Of a DNA stretch of 34,578 bases, positions 24,115-32,241 are shown in pieces. A program made the position numbers and the translations under genes. The notes under the pieces are model-generated. The model was not told where the DNA came from. It did not search any database and worked only from the letters and a program-made list of their open reading frames with translations. The first letter of the stretch is position 1. Each line of letters starts with the position of its first letter. This DNA comes from Paracoccus chinensis (GTDB taxonomy: Bacteria; Pseudomonadota; Alphaproteobacteria; Rhodobacterales; Rhodobacteraceae): contig NZ_FNGE01000021.1 of assembly GCF_900102885.1 (NCBI RefSeq), forward strand, positions 1 through 34,578, given 5' to 3'.

Positions 24115-24426
24115 GGTGCACCTTGTAAAAACACGACAGTTCAACACTGCCCCGGGCAGATTTCTGTTTGAGCGGTTCTTTGCAACCTGTCCAAAAATAC
24201 AGGTTAACTTTCTCGCCCTGAAAATCCCTTTGAACTTCAACAATTAGGACAAAAACCTCGGCCTGTGAGGTGCGGCAGGCATGTATTTTTTAACCATCGT
24301 GAGGAATTGATAAAATTTTAGCTAGATGAACGTGCCAGAGTTGATCTAGGTGAGCGCGGGGCCTTTTCCCCTTCCTCCGCCGCCGCGCTGGTAATTGTTC
24401 TGTTGTTCTTTGTAGGGCTGGTGTTC
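24115..24426. promoter_or_regulatory. Divergent control region, lasso operon and exoY-like gene
   Basis: About 310 AT-rich bases between two divergent transcription units. It contains the inverted repeat AACCTGT-ccaaaaat-ACAGGTT (24184-24205), 70-91 bases upstream of the precursor start, a good candidate for a regulator-binding site. Further right, AATTGATAAAATTTTAGCTAG (about 24306-24326) is promoter-like for the exoY-like gene. No convincing hexamer pairs could be fixed. Confidence 0.5.
24184..24205. repeat. AACCTGT inverted repeat
   Basis: Perfect seven-base arms with an eight-base A/T-rich spacer, in the divergent region. Symmetry and location suggest an operator for the lasso operon; the binding protein is unknown and no regulator gene is adjacent. 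Confidence 0.5.
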
Positions 24427-25161
24427 ATGCAGATGCTCCGCGTTCAGGATCTCGTTGCCGAGAATGGCAAGGCTCCCCTCATGGCTGTCCCTGCGCGACC
24501 TGCCCCCCTGCGGGCGCGTCCCCCGGTCCTCGTGGTGCCGGCGGCCCCGGTCGGGGGCAGGGCGAAGCGGGCGCTCGACATCGGGCTGGTGCTTCTGGGC
24601 CTGCTGCTGCTCTGGCCGCTGATCCTGGGGCTGGTCGTTCTTCTCAAGGTGATGGATCCCGGCCCGGTGCTTTACGGGCACCGCCGCGTCGGCTTCGGCG
24701 GGCGCGAGTTCCGCTGCTGGAAGTTCCGCACCATGGTCGTGGACGGCGATGCCGTGCTGGAGCGCCACCTGCGCGAGAACCCTGCGGATGCCGCGCTCTG
24801 GAAGGAGCAGCGCAAGCTGGTCAACGATCCCCGCGTCACCCCCTTGGGAGCAGTCCTGCGCAAGCTCAGCCTGGACGAGCTGCCGCAGCTTCTCAACGTG
24901 CTGAAGGGCGAGATGAGTCTGGTCGGCCCCCGCCCGATCGTTCAGGCCGAGCTGGATCATTACGGCATCTCGGCCCGCCACTACCTCGCGACGCGCCCCG
25001 GCCTGACGGGCCAGTGGCAGATCAGCGGGCGCAGCGACACCACCTATGCCGAGCGGGTCCGCCTCGACCGCTTCTACGTCACCAACTGGAGCCTGTGGCG
25101 TGACCTGCGGATCATCTTCCTGACGATCCCCGCAGTGGCGCTGTCGCGCGGCGCGCATTAA
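24427..25161 (+). CDS. ExoY-like initiating sugar transferase (polyprenyl glycosylphosphotransferase)
   Basis: 244-residue bacterial sugar transferase. After a variable N terminus comes one membrane helix (RALDIGLVLLGLLLLWPLIL, with the next hydrophobic stretch). It is followed by the family signatures DPGPVLYGHRRVGFGG, CWKFRTM, VTPLGAVLRKLSLDELPQLL, LVGPRPI and RPGLTGQWQISGR. It transfers a hexose-1-phosphate (Gal-1-P in ExoY itself) to undecaprenyl phosphate, the first step of EPS synthesis. The start is not certain: ATG 24427, ATG 24433 or ATG 24481. It is transcribed divergently from the lasso operon and would be the natural target of the ExoX-like repressor. Confidence 0.92.
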   Translation: MQMLRVQDLVAENGKAPLMAVPARPAPLRARPPVLVVPAAPVGGRAKRALDIGLVLLGLLLLWPLILGLVVLLKVMDPGPVLYGHRRVGFGGREFRCWKFRTMVVDGDAVLERHLRENPADAALWKEQRKLVNDPRVTPLGAVLRKLSLDELPQLLNVLKGEMSLVGPRPIVQAELDHYGISARHYLATRPGLTGQWQISGRSDTTYAERVRLDRFYVTNWSLWRDLRIIFLTIPAVALSRGAH

Positions 25162-25233
25162 GGCATCTTCCAGAGACTACCTTGAGGCGCGCCTCTGCGC
25201 GCGCTCCGGCTTGCCCTAGGAAAGGACTGCCAC

Positions 25234-26235
25234 GTGCCCCGCCGCCGCAGAGTCGACCTGTTCTACCACGGCTACGAGCTTCCTGCGCTGGACCGGCCGT
25301 TCGGGCGCGTGCAGTCGAACCTGCACCTGCTGGCGCGGACAGCCTATCGTGGCTTGCGGCGGCGCCAACCCTATACCGGATTCTACACCGCCTTTCGCAA
25401 CCTCAAGCGGGCGCTGGAGCAGGCTGGACTTGATGTCCATGTCAACGACTTCGCCCATGCCCGCCGCAATCCCACGCAGCCCATCGGCATCTCGGGCCAT
25501 GCCGAGGTCTATAAGCATGTAGCGCTGTCCAATCCTGCCGTCTTCGGTCCCGGCTACGTTCCACCGCCCGAAACCATCGACGCGGTGGCGAAGGGGACCA
25601 ACATCCGCATCTTCACCCAGCCTTCGGAATGGCCCTGCCGGATTCTGCGTTCCAAGTTGGGCGACCGGGTCCAGCCCATGTTCGCCCCTATCGACCTGTC
25701 CGCTTGGCCCGATCTTTCGGCAGGGTCCAAGACCCATGATGTCATCATCTACGACAAGATCCACTGGCATCGGGACGAGATGGTGCCTCGCATCCTGCAG
25801 CGCCTGCAGCGCCACCTTGCAGCCCGCAACCTCAGCCATGTGATGCTGAGATATGGACAGCATCATCTTTCCGACTATCGGGCGGCCCTGAAGGGCGCAC
25901 GGGCACTGGTATTCCTGTCATCCCACGAAACCCAGGGTCTCGCTTATCAGGAGGCGCTGGCCTCGGGGCTGCCCATCTTCGCTTGGGATGAGGGCAGGCT
26001 GGTCGATCCTCGAGAGGTCAGGACGGCACCAGCCGATCTTGTCGTCTCATCGGTGCCCTATTTCGACGAGCGCTGCGGAATGACCTTCATGGAAACCGGC
26101 CTCGAGGATCGTTTCGACAGCTTCTGGGAAGCCCGGGACAGCTACGCCCCGCGTGCCTTTGTGGCCGAGACGCTTGGCCCCGAGCGTGCCGCCGGCATCT
26201 ACCTCGACCTGCTCGACCGCGCCGCCACGGCCTAG
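25234..26235 (+). CDS. Glycosyltransferase, GT-B fold
   Basis: 333-residue protein starting at GTG 25234 (AGGA nine bases upstream). The N-terminal part (RRRVDLFYHGYELPALDRPF, then FYTAFRNLKRALEQAGLDVH) is divergent. The C-terminal part has the GT4 donor-site features: LKGARALVFLSSHETQGLAY and QEALASGLPIFAWDEG. IIYDKIHWHRDEMVPRILQR is a short conserved segment at the start of the donor domain. It lies 72 bases after the exoY-like gene and is likely in the same operon. Its stop overlaps the stop of the converging polymerase gene by four bases (CTAG). Adds a sugar in EPS assembly; specificity unknown. Confidence 0.82.
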   Translation: MPRRRRVDLFYHGYELPALDRPFGRVQSNLHLLARTAYRGLRRRQPYTGFYTAFRNLKRALEQAGLDVHVNDFAHARRNPTQPIGISGHAEVYKHVALSNPAVFGPGYVPPPETIDAVAKGTNIRIFTQPSEWPCRILRSKLGDRVQPMFAPIDLSAWPDLSAGSKTHDVIIYDKIHWHRDEMVPRILQRLQRHLAARNLSHVMLRYGQHHLSDYRAALKGARALVFLSSHETQGLAYQEALASGLPIFAWDEGRLVDPREVRTAPADLVVSSVPYFDERCGMTFMETGLEDRFDSFWEARDSYAPRAFVAETLGPERAAGIYLDLLDRAATA

Positions 26236-27545
26236 GTGACGGCGGGCAGGCCCGGTCTGCCCGGTTTGTCCAGGGAACCTCCTGAATGCGTCAGGCGCTC
26301 CGCTTCGCGAAGCCTGCGCCCATAGCAGACGGCAACGATGATGGTCAGCGTCACAGCGTTGAACTGGTAGAAATAGACGACCTCGATCCACATCAGCAGG
26401 AACAGGCGCACCATGAACAGGGCGAAGAAGATCGATGCGGCCGAGGGGCTGCGGATCGCCCAGGAAAGCGAGGACCACAGGGCACCGAAGACAATGACCG
26501 TCTGCAGGGCGGTGCCAATCACACCGATCTCGACGGCGTTCGACAGAAGGGTGTTGTGGAAGTTGAAGCCGCCCCGGCCCTTGATGCCGAACTCGGCCCA
26601 GAGTTGCTCGGCCACAGGTTGGCCATGCACCCAGAAAGCTTGGTAGCCCACCCCCAGAAAGGGCCGCTCGGCGATCTGTTGAAGGGCGACGGCCCAGAGA
26701 TCGGTCCGTCCGGTCAGGGTGATGTCCTTGCCGGTGAGATCAAGGAAAGCCTTGGCCAACTCGTCCGTCATGGACGACAGCAGGACCGCCACGGCCGCGG
26801 ACAGCACGATCGTCATCGTGATCGCCACCAGCCGGACATGGGGCGTCAGGCGCTGCAGAAGCAGGATGAGACCGAAGATCATGACGACACCCAGGGTGCT
26901 GACCAGCGCCCCCGAGGATTTCCCCATCACCATCAGCACCGTTCCCAGCATCAGGCTGCCAAGCGCGGGCTGGCGCCAGCGGGGCGGCAGGCGGCGGTCG
27001 ATCAGCACCGCCAGTGCCACGATGATGAGGAGGGCCATCGCGCCTGCCAGCGCGTTCTTGCTGGCATAAATGCCCAGATAACCCATGCCTCCCGCCCGGG
27101 TGCGGCCCGACAGGAGGCTTGCCACCCCTTCGAGCGAACTGGTCAGGAAGATGATCTTCACAAAGGTCATCGGCGCAATCCGGTAGGCCATGACCACTGC
27201 GATCGCTGCGGTCAGACATAACTGGATGCCATAGCGCAGCGTGAGCGAGGCATAGTCCGACCAGACGAAGGACATAAGGCACCAGAGCGCCATCAGGACG
27301 ATGGCCCATTCCCGCCGCAGCGCGGCCAGGGTTTCGCCGGGACGTCTCAGCACAAGCGCCATGCCGCTCATCAGGAACAGCAGCGCTCCCAGCGAGCCCA
27401 GGACAGGGATGAAGGCGAGCCCGAAGATTGCGGCGAAAGCCGCCAGGACATCGGGCGAATAGCTGATCGTCCAGCCCTTCCGAGGTATCCCCCTGGCTTG
27501 CGTCCGTGCGGGGGTAACCTGCGCGCCTGACATCGCCACCGACAT
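26232..27545 (-). CDS. ExoQ/Wzy-like polysaccharide polymerase (O-antigen ligase family)
   Basis: About 437-residue integral membrane protein with around ten hydrophobic helices, such as VLAAFAAIFGLAFIPVLGSL and IVLMALWCLMSFVWSDYASL. The conserved Wzy_C (O-antigen ligase) part comes with GKDITLTGRTDLWAVALQQI and ERPFLGVGYQAFW, followed by FNFHNTLLSNAVEIGVIGT. These ligand-binding Arg and His loops identify the family. Start at the Met at 27545 gives AGGA ten bases upstream; the Met at 27554 is possible. It should join lipid-linked repeat units in the periplasm. A cytoplasmic regulator and flippase are not visible in the window. Confidence 0.9.
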   Translation of the reverse strand: MSVAMSGAQVTPARTQARGIPRKGWTISYSPDVLAAFAAIFGLAFIPVLGSLGALLFLMSGMALVLRRPGETLAALRREWAIVLMALWCLMSFVWSDYASLTLRYGIQLCLTAAIAVVMAYRIAPMTFVKIIFLTSSLEGVASLLSGRTRAGGMGYLGIYASKNALAGAMALLIIVALAVLIDRRLPPRWRQPALGSLMLGTVLMVMGKSSGALVSTLGVVMIFGLILLLQRLTPHVRLVAITMTIVLSAAVAVLLSSMTDELAKAFLDLTGKDITLTGRTDLWAVALQQIAERPFLGVGYQAFWVHGQPVAEQLWAEFGIKGRGGFNFHNTLLSNAVEIGVIGTALQTVIVFGALWSSLSWAIRSPSAASIFFALFMVRLFLLMWIEVVYFYQFNAVTLTIIVAVCYGRRLREAERLTHSGGSLDKPGRPGLPAVT

Positions 27546-27757
27546 CAACAGCATGTCCTGAAGGGAATGGGGAACAAAGCGGCCTCGTCAATCGGCGTGG
27601 CGGCGAAAGGGATCGCACCGTCAGCGCCTTTCATCATGCAGGAAGCTAAGGCACCATCCTAGCCGCCAGCTCTGGCAAACCCAAGCCCTCGAAGGCCAGA
27701 AGGAGTGCGCCCCGATGCATCCGCGGACGATCCGGGAATAACCGTTACGCGTTTCGT

Positions 27758-28729
27758 TCATCGAGCGCCCTGCCCGGCTGTCTGCGCCAGGATGGCCGCA
27801 ACGGAAGGGTGCTCGTGCCCCGCATGCCGCACGGCCAGCCGCTTGACTGTGGCCTTGGGAGAGGGATCGCCGGGAACGCCGGGTGCCCGGATGCCTGCCT
27901 TTCTCAGGGCCTCGCGCCGGCGGTCCATCGGCAGGCGCAGGATGCCCCCGTCGAGGAAGGCCTTTCGCAGCCGCTCGGGCGTTCCCGTCCAGACCGCACG
28001 CTGCAGGGCGGTCACCGAGGCCTTGAGATCAAGCTCGCGCCGCAGCCAGCCCTTGCCGAGGCCCGCGTTGCGGGTGGTGGACTGCTCGTTCTCGGCCCAG
28101 ACGGCCAGCTTCTCGCGGCTGATGTAGACCGGCTCGGACACTAGCCGCGTTCGCAGGTATTCCTCCAGCGTCGGAATCGTCTCGACCCGGATGGCGAGTT
28201 CCCGGCGGATGTCCTTCGACCAGAACACCGCGCCGTTGGACAGGCCGACTGCCCCGAACATCGCCAGGTGCAGTTCCTCAGGGGCATGGGCGCGCTCGTC
28301 GAAGATCCCGTCGAAGATGCCCTCGTCCCCGATGCGGGCCTTCGGGGTGCGGCTGTCGTGCTCGATCACTTGGTTCAGCTGGCAGATCGTGACGCCTTCC
28401 TGCCGGATGATTTCGCAGCCCCGTGCCATGAACTCGGGACGCACCTGGTTGTCGTCCTCGAGCATGAAGAAGAAATCCGCCCCATGGGGGTTCTCGCGCA
28501 GGAAGCAGTCGTCGAGGTTCCTGACCATGAACTTCTGCGGGCGGTTCCAGACATGGCGGATGCGGGGGTCTCCCAGTTCCTCGACCACGGCGCGGGCGCT
28601 GCCGTCGGGGCAGTCGTCGCGCACCTCGCAGATCCACTCCTCATGCGACTGCGCCTGCAGGCAGCGCATGGCGCGGGTCAGAAGATCGGGGCGGCGATAG
28701 GTCGGGGTTCGGACGAGGACTAGGGGCAT
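27758..28729 (-). CDS. Glycosyltransferase family 2
   Basis: 323-residue GT2 protein. PLVLVRTPTYRRPDLLTRAM at the N terminus, CEVRDDCPDGSARAVVEEL, VRNLDDCFLRENP, and ADFFFMLEDDNQVRPEFM with the acidic metal-binding EDD. GLSNGAVFWSKDIRREL is in the acceptor region. Start at ATG 28729, from which similarity begins; the ribosome site is weak (GGGAA). The C-terminal 80 residues are basic and variable. Same strand as the GH16 gene at 30217, and the two were probably adjacent before the IS3 element landed between them. About 190 bases separate it from the polymerase gene. Confidence 0.85.
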   Translation of the reverse strand: MPLVLVRTPTYRRPDLLTRAMRCLQAQSHEEWICEVRDDCPDGSARAVVEELGDPRIRHVWNRPQKFMVRNLDDCFLRENPHGADFFFMLEDDNQVRPEFMARGCEIIRQEGVTICQLNQVIEHDSRTPKARIGDEGIFDGIFDERAHAPEELHLAMFGAVGLSNGAVFWSKDIRRELAIRVETIPTLEEYLRTRLVSEPVYISREKLAVWAENEQSTTRNAGLGKGWLRRELDLKASVTALQRAVWTGTPERLRKAFLDGGILRLPMDRRREALRKAGIRAPGVPGDPSPKATVKRLAVRHAGHEHPSVAAILAQTAGQGAR

Positions 28730-28869
28730 GCGTGATTCCCGCTTCAGGAAACGTAGTCTTTCGCAACCGCATGGCCGCAGGACCGGCATGTCGGCAAGTC
28801 GTCTTATTAGACAATTTGAACGTTCAGGATGCGAACTCGTCTTCCGCCGCAAGCGGCCACCTCTGCAGC

Positions 28870-28877
28870 CTCAGGGG
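28870..28877. repeat. Target-site duplication, left copy
   Basis: CTCAGGGG directly left of the IS3-family element; the same eight bases follow the element at 30216-30223 (the last C/G at the junction may belong to the element, making it seven). Confidence 0.6.
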
Positions 28878-28878
28878 G

Positions 28879-28936
28879 TGTTGATTTTCACCCGGAACTG
28901 ACCCGGGTATGGAGTGAACCCCTCGGGCTGGACCAC
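28879..28936 (+). repeat. IS3 element, left inverted repeat
   Basis: 58-base terminal repeat, 57 identical to the reverse complement of 30158-30215. It ends in GGGCTGGACCAC. Confidence 0.9.
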
Positions 28937-28985
28937 GGGGCCCGGAAACACTGATACGCTGAACGGCCTTGATCGGAGAAGGCTC

Positions 28986-29351
28986 ATGACGTCACGAGGA
29001 CCCTACCGTCGGCATTCGATGCCCTTCAAGCTGCAGCTCTGCCAAGACATCCGTTCCGGGGTGATCGGCCGGCGCGATGCACAGCGCAGCCACAACCTCT
29101 CCGCCAACCTCATTCAACTGTGGCTGACCCAGTTCGACCGGGGCGAGCTGAATGACGAGGAAGCCGAAGCCAGCGTCATCGTCGAGTATGAAGCTCGGAT
29201 CGCAGCACTCGAGCGGAAGGTGGGTCAGCTCACGATGGAGCTGGATCTTGCCAAAAAAACACCGCGAATGCCGGCCGCGAACGGCAGCGAGAGATCCTTC
29301 GTGATCAGCGGCCCCGGGGCTGCTCCGTCAGACGGGGATGCAAAGCCATGA
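28986..29351 (+). CDS. IS3-family transposase OrfA
   Basis: 121-residue OrfA starting MTSRGPYRRHSMPFKLQLCQ. It has a helix-turn-helix (RDAQRSHNLSANLIQLWLTQ) and a leucine-zipper region (VEYEARIAALERKVGQLTME). It overlaps OrfB by four bases. Just before its end lies a run of seven A (29253-29259), at which a -1 slip leads into a frame that stays open through to OrfB (…NTANAGRERQREILRDQRP…), producing the OrfAB fusion transposase expected in IS3 elements. OrfA alone binds the ends and regulates. Confidence 0.88.
   Translation: MTSRGPYRRHSMPFKLQLCQDIRSGVIGRRDAQRSHNLSANLIQLWLTQFDRGELNDEEAEASVIVEYEARIAALERKVGQLTMELDLAKKTPRMPAANGSERSFVISGPGAAPSDGDAKP
29253..29259 (+). promoter_or_regulatory. Programmed -1 frameshift site (A7)
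   Basis: Seven consecutive A read as GCC AAA AAA ACA in the OrfA frame. A -1 shift continues without a stop into OrfB. OrfB is in exactly the -1 frame relative to OrfA. Confidence 0.65.
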
Positions 29352-30142
29352 GCTTGCCGCGCAGCACGTATTACTATCGCTCGACCGGGAAACATGGAGT
29401 GCTGACGGACGCCGAGCTTGTCGCCATTATCGAGGACATCCAGGATGAACTCCCCTGCTATGGCTATCGGCGCGTGACCCACGAGCTTCGGCGCCGCGGC
29501 CTCGCGATCAATCACAAAAGGGTAGCAAGGGTGATGCGGATGGCGGGACTTGGCATCAAGCCCCGCAAGCGCTTTGTGCGCACGACCGACAGCCGGCACG
29601 ACGGCCCGATCTTCCCCAACCTGTATCGCAACATCATCCCCGATCAACCGGACAGGGTCTGGGTTGCAGACTTCACTTACATTCGTGTCGCCACGGGCTT
29701 TTGCTACCTGGCCGTCATTCTGGATGCCTGCAGCCGGAAGGTTGTGGGCTATGCGCTATCACGGCACCTGGACACGGAACTGGCGCTCGCCGCCTTGGGC
29801 GCGGCTCTCGTGAGCAGGAACCCTCCCAAGGGCTGCATTCATCATGCCGATCGCGGCTGCCAATACGCATCCCAAAACTATCGTGATGCCCTTGAGGCTG
29901 CAGGCTTGCGCGGCTCGATGAGCAGCGTCGGTAACCCTTATCACAATGCGCAGGCCGAGAGCTTCATGAAGACCCTGAAGGTCGAAGAAGTCTACAGGGC
30001 CGGTTACGAGACCTTCGCCGATGTAGCAGCCCGATTGCCGACGTTCATCGAGCAGGTCTACAATGCAAAACGACTGCACTCAGCCCTCGGCTACCGAACC
30101 CCCGAGGAATTTGAAACCCTGTTTGCCCAGAAGGCGGCTTAG
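29348..30142 (+). CDS. IS3-family transposase OrfB (DDE integrase domain)
   Basis: 264-residue OrfB. An HTH_21-type segment (ELPCYGYRRVTHELRRRGL) precedes the integrase core. DDE residues: Asp in VWVADFTYIRVATGF, Asp in IHHADRGCQYAS and Glu in NAQAESFMKTLKVEEV. C-terminal NAKRLHSALGYRTPEEFE is the usual ending. Full length. Expressed mainly as part of the OrfAB fusion. Confidence 0.93.
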   Translation: MSLPRSTYYYRSTGKHGVLTDAELVAIIEDIQDELPCYGYRRVTHELRRRGLAINHKRVARVMRMAGLGIKPRKRFVRTTDSRHDGPIFPNLYRNIIPDQPDRVWVADFTYIRVATGFCYLAVILDACSRKVVGYALSRHLDTELALAALGAALVSRNPPKGCIHHADRGCQYASQNYRDALEAAGLRGSMSSVGNPYHNAQAESFMKTLKVEEVYRAGYETFADVAARLPTFIEQVYNAKRLHSALGYRTPEEFETLFAQKAA

Positions 30143-30157
30143 TTGAGATGGTGCGAT

Positions 30158-30215
30158 GTGGTCCAGCCCGAGGGGTTCACTCCAAACCCGGGTCAGTTCC
30201 GGGTGAAAATCAACA
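30158..30215 (-). repeat. IS3 element, right inverted repeat
   Basis: Partner of the left repeat; one mismatch (T versus A in the GGGT-TTGGAG segment). Confidence 0.9.
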
Positions 30216-30223
30216 CTCAGGGG
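30216..30223. repeat. Target-site duplication, right copy
   Basis: CTCAGGGG; contains the reverse complement of the TGA stop codon of the GH16 gene. Confidence 0.6.
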
Positions 30224-31002
30224 TCCAAGCACGTCACCGATCCCTCGAACAGGCACGCCTTTTCTAGCGGCGTATAGGCCACCCAGTCGATCTCGTAGCC
30301 GAGCGGGCTCTGGCGCGGGCCTTGGCGGCCCATCCAGTCGGTCAGGGTCTCCGTGCTCCAGAAGGACATGTAGAGCTTCTGGGGATGGGTCGGCAGGAGG
30401 CTGTTAGGGGCGGTGCGATGGACCTCCTGCCCGTCGAGGTACCAGGTGATGCCCTCCGGCTCCCAGCGGAAGGCGACGGTGTGGAACTCCTTGTCGAAGG
30501 GGGACGTGGAGGGGGCCGCGCCGCCGTTGTGGGGCTTGCCCGCGACATAGGTGTTCACCGTCATCTCGCCGGGCTCGCGGGTCAGGATCTCGATGTCGAT
30601 CTCGTCATGGGGGGCGCCGTGAACTGGCCCGATATAGGTGAAAACCGAGGCGTTCAGGCCCGGTGCGCGGGGGGTGCGGATGCGCGCCTCGAAGGTGCCA
30701 TGGTGGAGGCGGGCATGGGTCTGGACCTCGCCGCACCGGGGGGGCCTGTCCCCGTCTTCAGGCGCGGGGATGTGGAACAGCGTGAGGGTGCCGTCCTGCA
30801 CCCGCACGGCCCCGGCCGACCAGTGGCAGTCCTGCCAGTCGCCGTTGGTCCAGCCGTCCGAGACATACCAGCGGTCGCGGTCCAGCCCTTCGGTGAAATC
30901 CTCGAAGAAGCCGGCCGTGTCGGGATGGGGCTCAGGGGTTTCGGCCGAAAGCGGCTGGCCCAGGGTGACCAGGGCGGCAAGAAGGATGGGGAGGTGGCGC
31001 AT
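30217..31002 (-). CDS. GH16 endo-glycanase (ExoK-like), secreted
   Basis: 261-residue glycoside hydrolase family 16 protein. Signal peptide MRHLPILLAALVTLGQPLSA, cleaved near residue 20. Jelly-roll domain with HHGTFEARIRTPRAPGLNAS and the catalytic ExDxE motif in HDEIDIEIL (Glu134 nucleophile, Asp136, Glu138 acid/base). FHTVAFRWEPEGITWYLDGQ and a C-terminal EIDWVAYTP strand complete the fold. It would cleave beta-1,3/1,4-glucan-type bonds of the EPS, as ExoK does for succinoglycan, setting polymer length outside the cell. Start ATG 31002 with GAGGAG seven bases upstream. The stop codon lies inside the IS3 target duplication, but the protein is not altered. Confidence 0.92.
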   Translation of the reverse strand: MRHLPILLAALVTLGQPLSAETPEPHPDTAGFFEDFTEGLDRDRWYVSDGWTNGDWQDCHWSAGAVRVQDGTLTLFHIPAPEDGDRPPRCGEVQTHARLHHGTFEARIRTPRAPGLNASVFTYIGPVHGAPHDEIDIEILTREPGEMTVNTYVAGKPHNGGAAPSTSPFDKEFHTVAFRWEPEGITWYLDGQEVHRTAPNSLLPTHPQKLYMSFWSTETLTDWMGRQGPRQSPLGYEIDWVAYTPLEKACLFEGSVTCLDP

Positions 31003-31119
31003 CTTCGGGCTCCTCGGCCGTGCGGTTGCTGCGAGGGGGTGCCCGGCTTATGGAAGCCCCGGGCGGGTCGGTCAACGGAAAGGCGTTCACATGTCGTGCA
31101 ATCCGTGGAGACCAGCTGC

Positions 31120-32241
31120 ATGACGACCCCTGATCCGTCGAAGCCGGTCGTTTCGGTCATCATGGCCAACTTCCGCGGCGCGGCGCATCTGGAAGCCGCC
31201 ATGCGCGCGGTTCTTGCGCAATCCGAGCGGCGGCTGGAGCTGATCCTGGCCGACGACGCCTCCGACGACGATAGTGTGGCGATCGCGCGGGCGGTGGCTG
31301 CAGGGGACGACCGGGTGCGGGTCATTGCCAGTGCTCGCAACCAGGGGCCGGCCGCCACGCGCAACCTCGCGCTGGATGCAGCCCGGAGCGACTGGATCGC
31401 CATCGTGGACAGCGACGACCTGATCCACCCCGAGCGGCTCGCGCGCCTGGTTGCCGCAGCAGAGGCCGCGGGGGCCGATCTCGTGGCTGACGACCTCGTG
31501 CATTTCGGCGCCCCGGCCGAGCAGGGCCGCACCCTGCTGCAGTCCCTGGGCCTGGCCGCGCCGATGTGGCTGACGGCGGCGCCCTATCTGCGCGCCAACG
31601 GGGGCGACCCAGCCCTGCCCGCCTTCGGCTATCTCAAGCCGGTGATCCGGCGCGCGGTGCTGGGAAACCGGCGCTACGATCCCGGGCTGCGGATCGGCGA
31701 GGATTACGACCTCGTGCTGCGGCTGCTGATCGAGGGCGCACGCTTCCTTCTGCTGCCCGATCCGCTTTACGCCTATCGGCGGCACGCGGGCTCGATCTCG
31801 CACCGGTTGTCGGTCGGAACGGTCGAGGCCATGCTGGCGGCCCACCGCGCCCTGCCCCGCCTGGCCGATCCCGAGGCGCAGGCCGCCGCCGCAGCCGTGG
31901 ACCGCCAGTTGCGCCGCGCCCTGCGCTACGAGCGGCTGGTGGCCGACCTCAAGGCGCGGCGCTGGAGCCGTGCCCTGCCCCGGCTGGCCGACCCGGCGAT
32001 GATCGCAAGGCTGGCCGAAAGCCTGCGCGACCGCCGCCGCCGCAAGGCCGCCGCGGCGCAGGGACCAGGCGCCTCTGCCCCCCTAGGTCCCCTGTCCGAT
32101 CTGCCGCCGCCCGGGCAGCCCTGGGAGAGCCCCCCTGCCCCCGTTGCGGGCCGGATCACAGCAACGGGTGTCCTTCCCCCGGGCGCCCCTGGCTGGGCCC
32201 TGTGGCTCGCGCAGGCAACGGCCGGGTCCTCAGCGGGCTGA
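31120..32241 (+). CDS. Glycosyltransferase family 2
   Basis: 373-residue GT2 enzyme. KPVVSVIMANFRGAAHLEAA, LELILADDASDDDSVAIARA, ARNQGPAATRNLALDAA, and DWIAIVDSDDLIHPERLARL (DSDD metal site). LRIGEDYDLVLRLLIEG carries the ED catalytic region. Start ATG 31120 with GGAG nine bases upstream; a long frame further left lies over the GH16 gene and is not used. The C-terminal 70 residues (after about 300) are Pro/Ala-rich and of low complexity. It converges on the nucleotidyltransferase gene, overlapping 12 bases at the 3' ends. Likely part of EPS assembly. Confidence 0.88.
   Translation: MTTPDPSKPVVSVIMANFRGAAHLEAAMRAVLAQSERRLELILADDASDDDSVAIARAVAAGDDRVRVIASARNQGPAATRNLALDAARSDWIAIVDSDDLIHPERLARLVAAAEAAGADLVADDLVHFGAPAEQGRTLLQSLGLAAPMWLTAAPYLRANGGDPALPAFGYLKPVIRRAVLGNRRYDPGLRIGEDYDLVLRLLIEGARFLLLPDPLYAYRRHAGSISHRLSVGTVEAMLAAHRALPRLADPEAQAAAAAVDRQLRRALRYERLVADLKARRWSRALPRLADPAMIARLAESLRDRRRRKAAAAQGPGASAPLGPLSDLPPPGQPWESPPAPVAGRITATGVLPPGAPGWALWLAQATAGSSAG

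Larger units (their letters stand above)
28878..30216 (+). mobile_element. Complete IS3-family insertion sequence
   Basis: About 1.34 kb element with long terminal inverted repeats of 58 bases (28879-28936 and 30158-30215) differing at one position, each starting TGTTGATTTTCACCCGGAAC. It encodes orfA and orfB, overlapping through a -1 frameshift window. Flanked by a CTCAGGGG duplication. Intact ends, intact genes and a near-perfect repeat suggest a recent, possibly still active, insertion. The name of the IS is not recognised. Confidence 0.9.

Noticed and set aside
26286..27221. 311-codon plus-strand frame opposite the polymerase
   Set aside because: His/Gln/Asp-rich antisense of a membrane protein, a common artefact.
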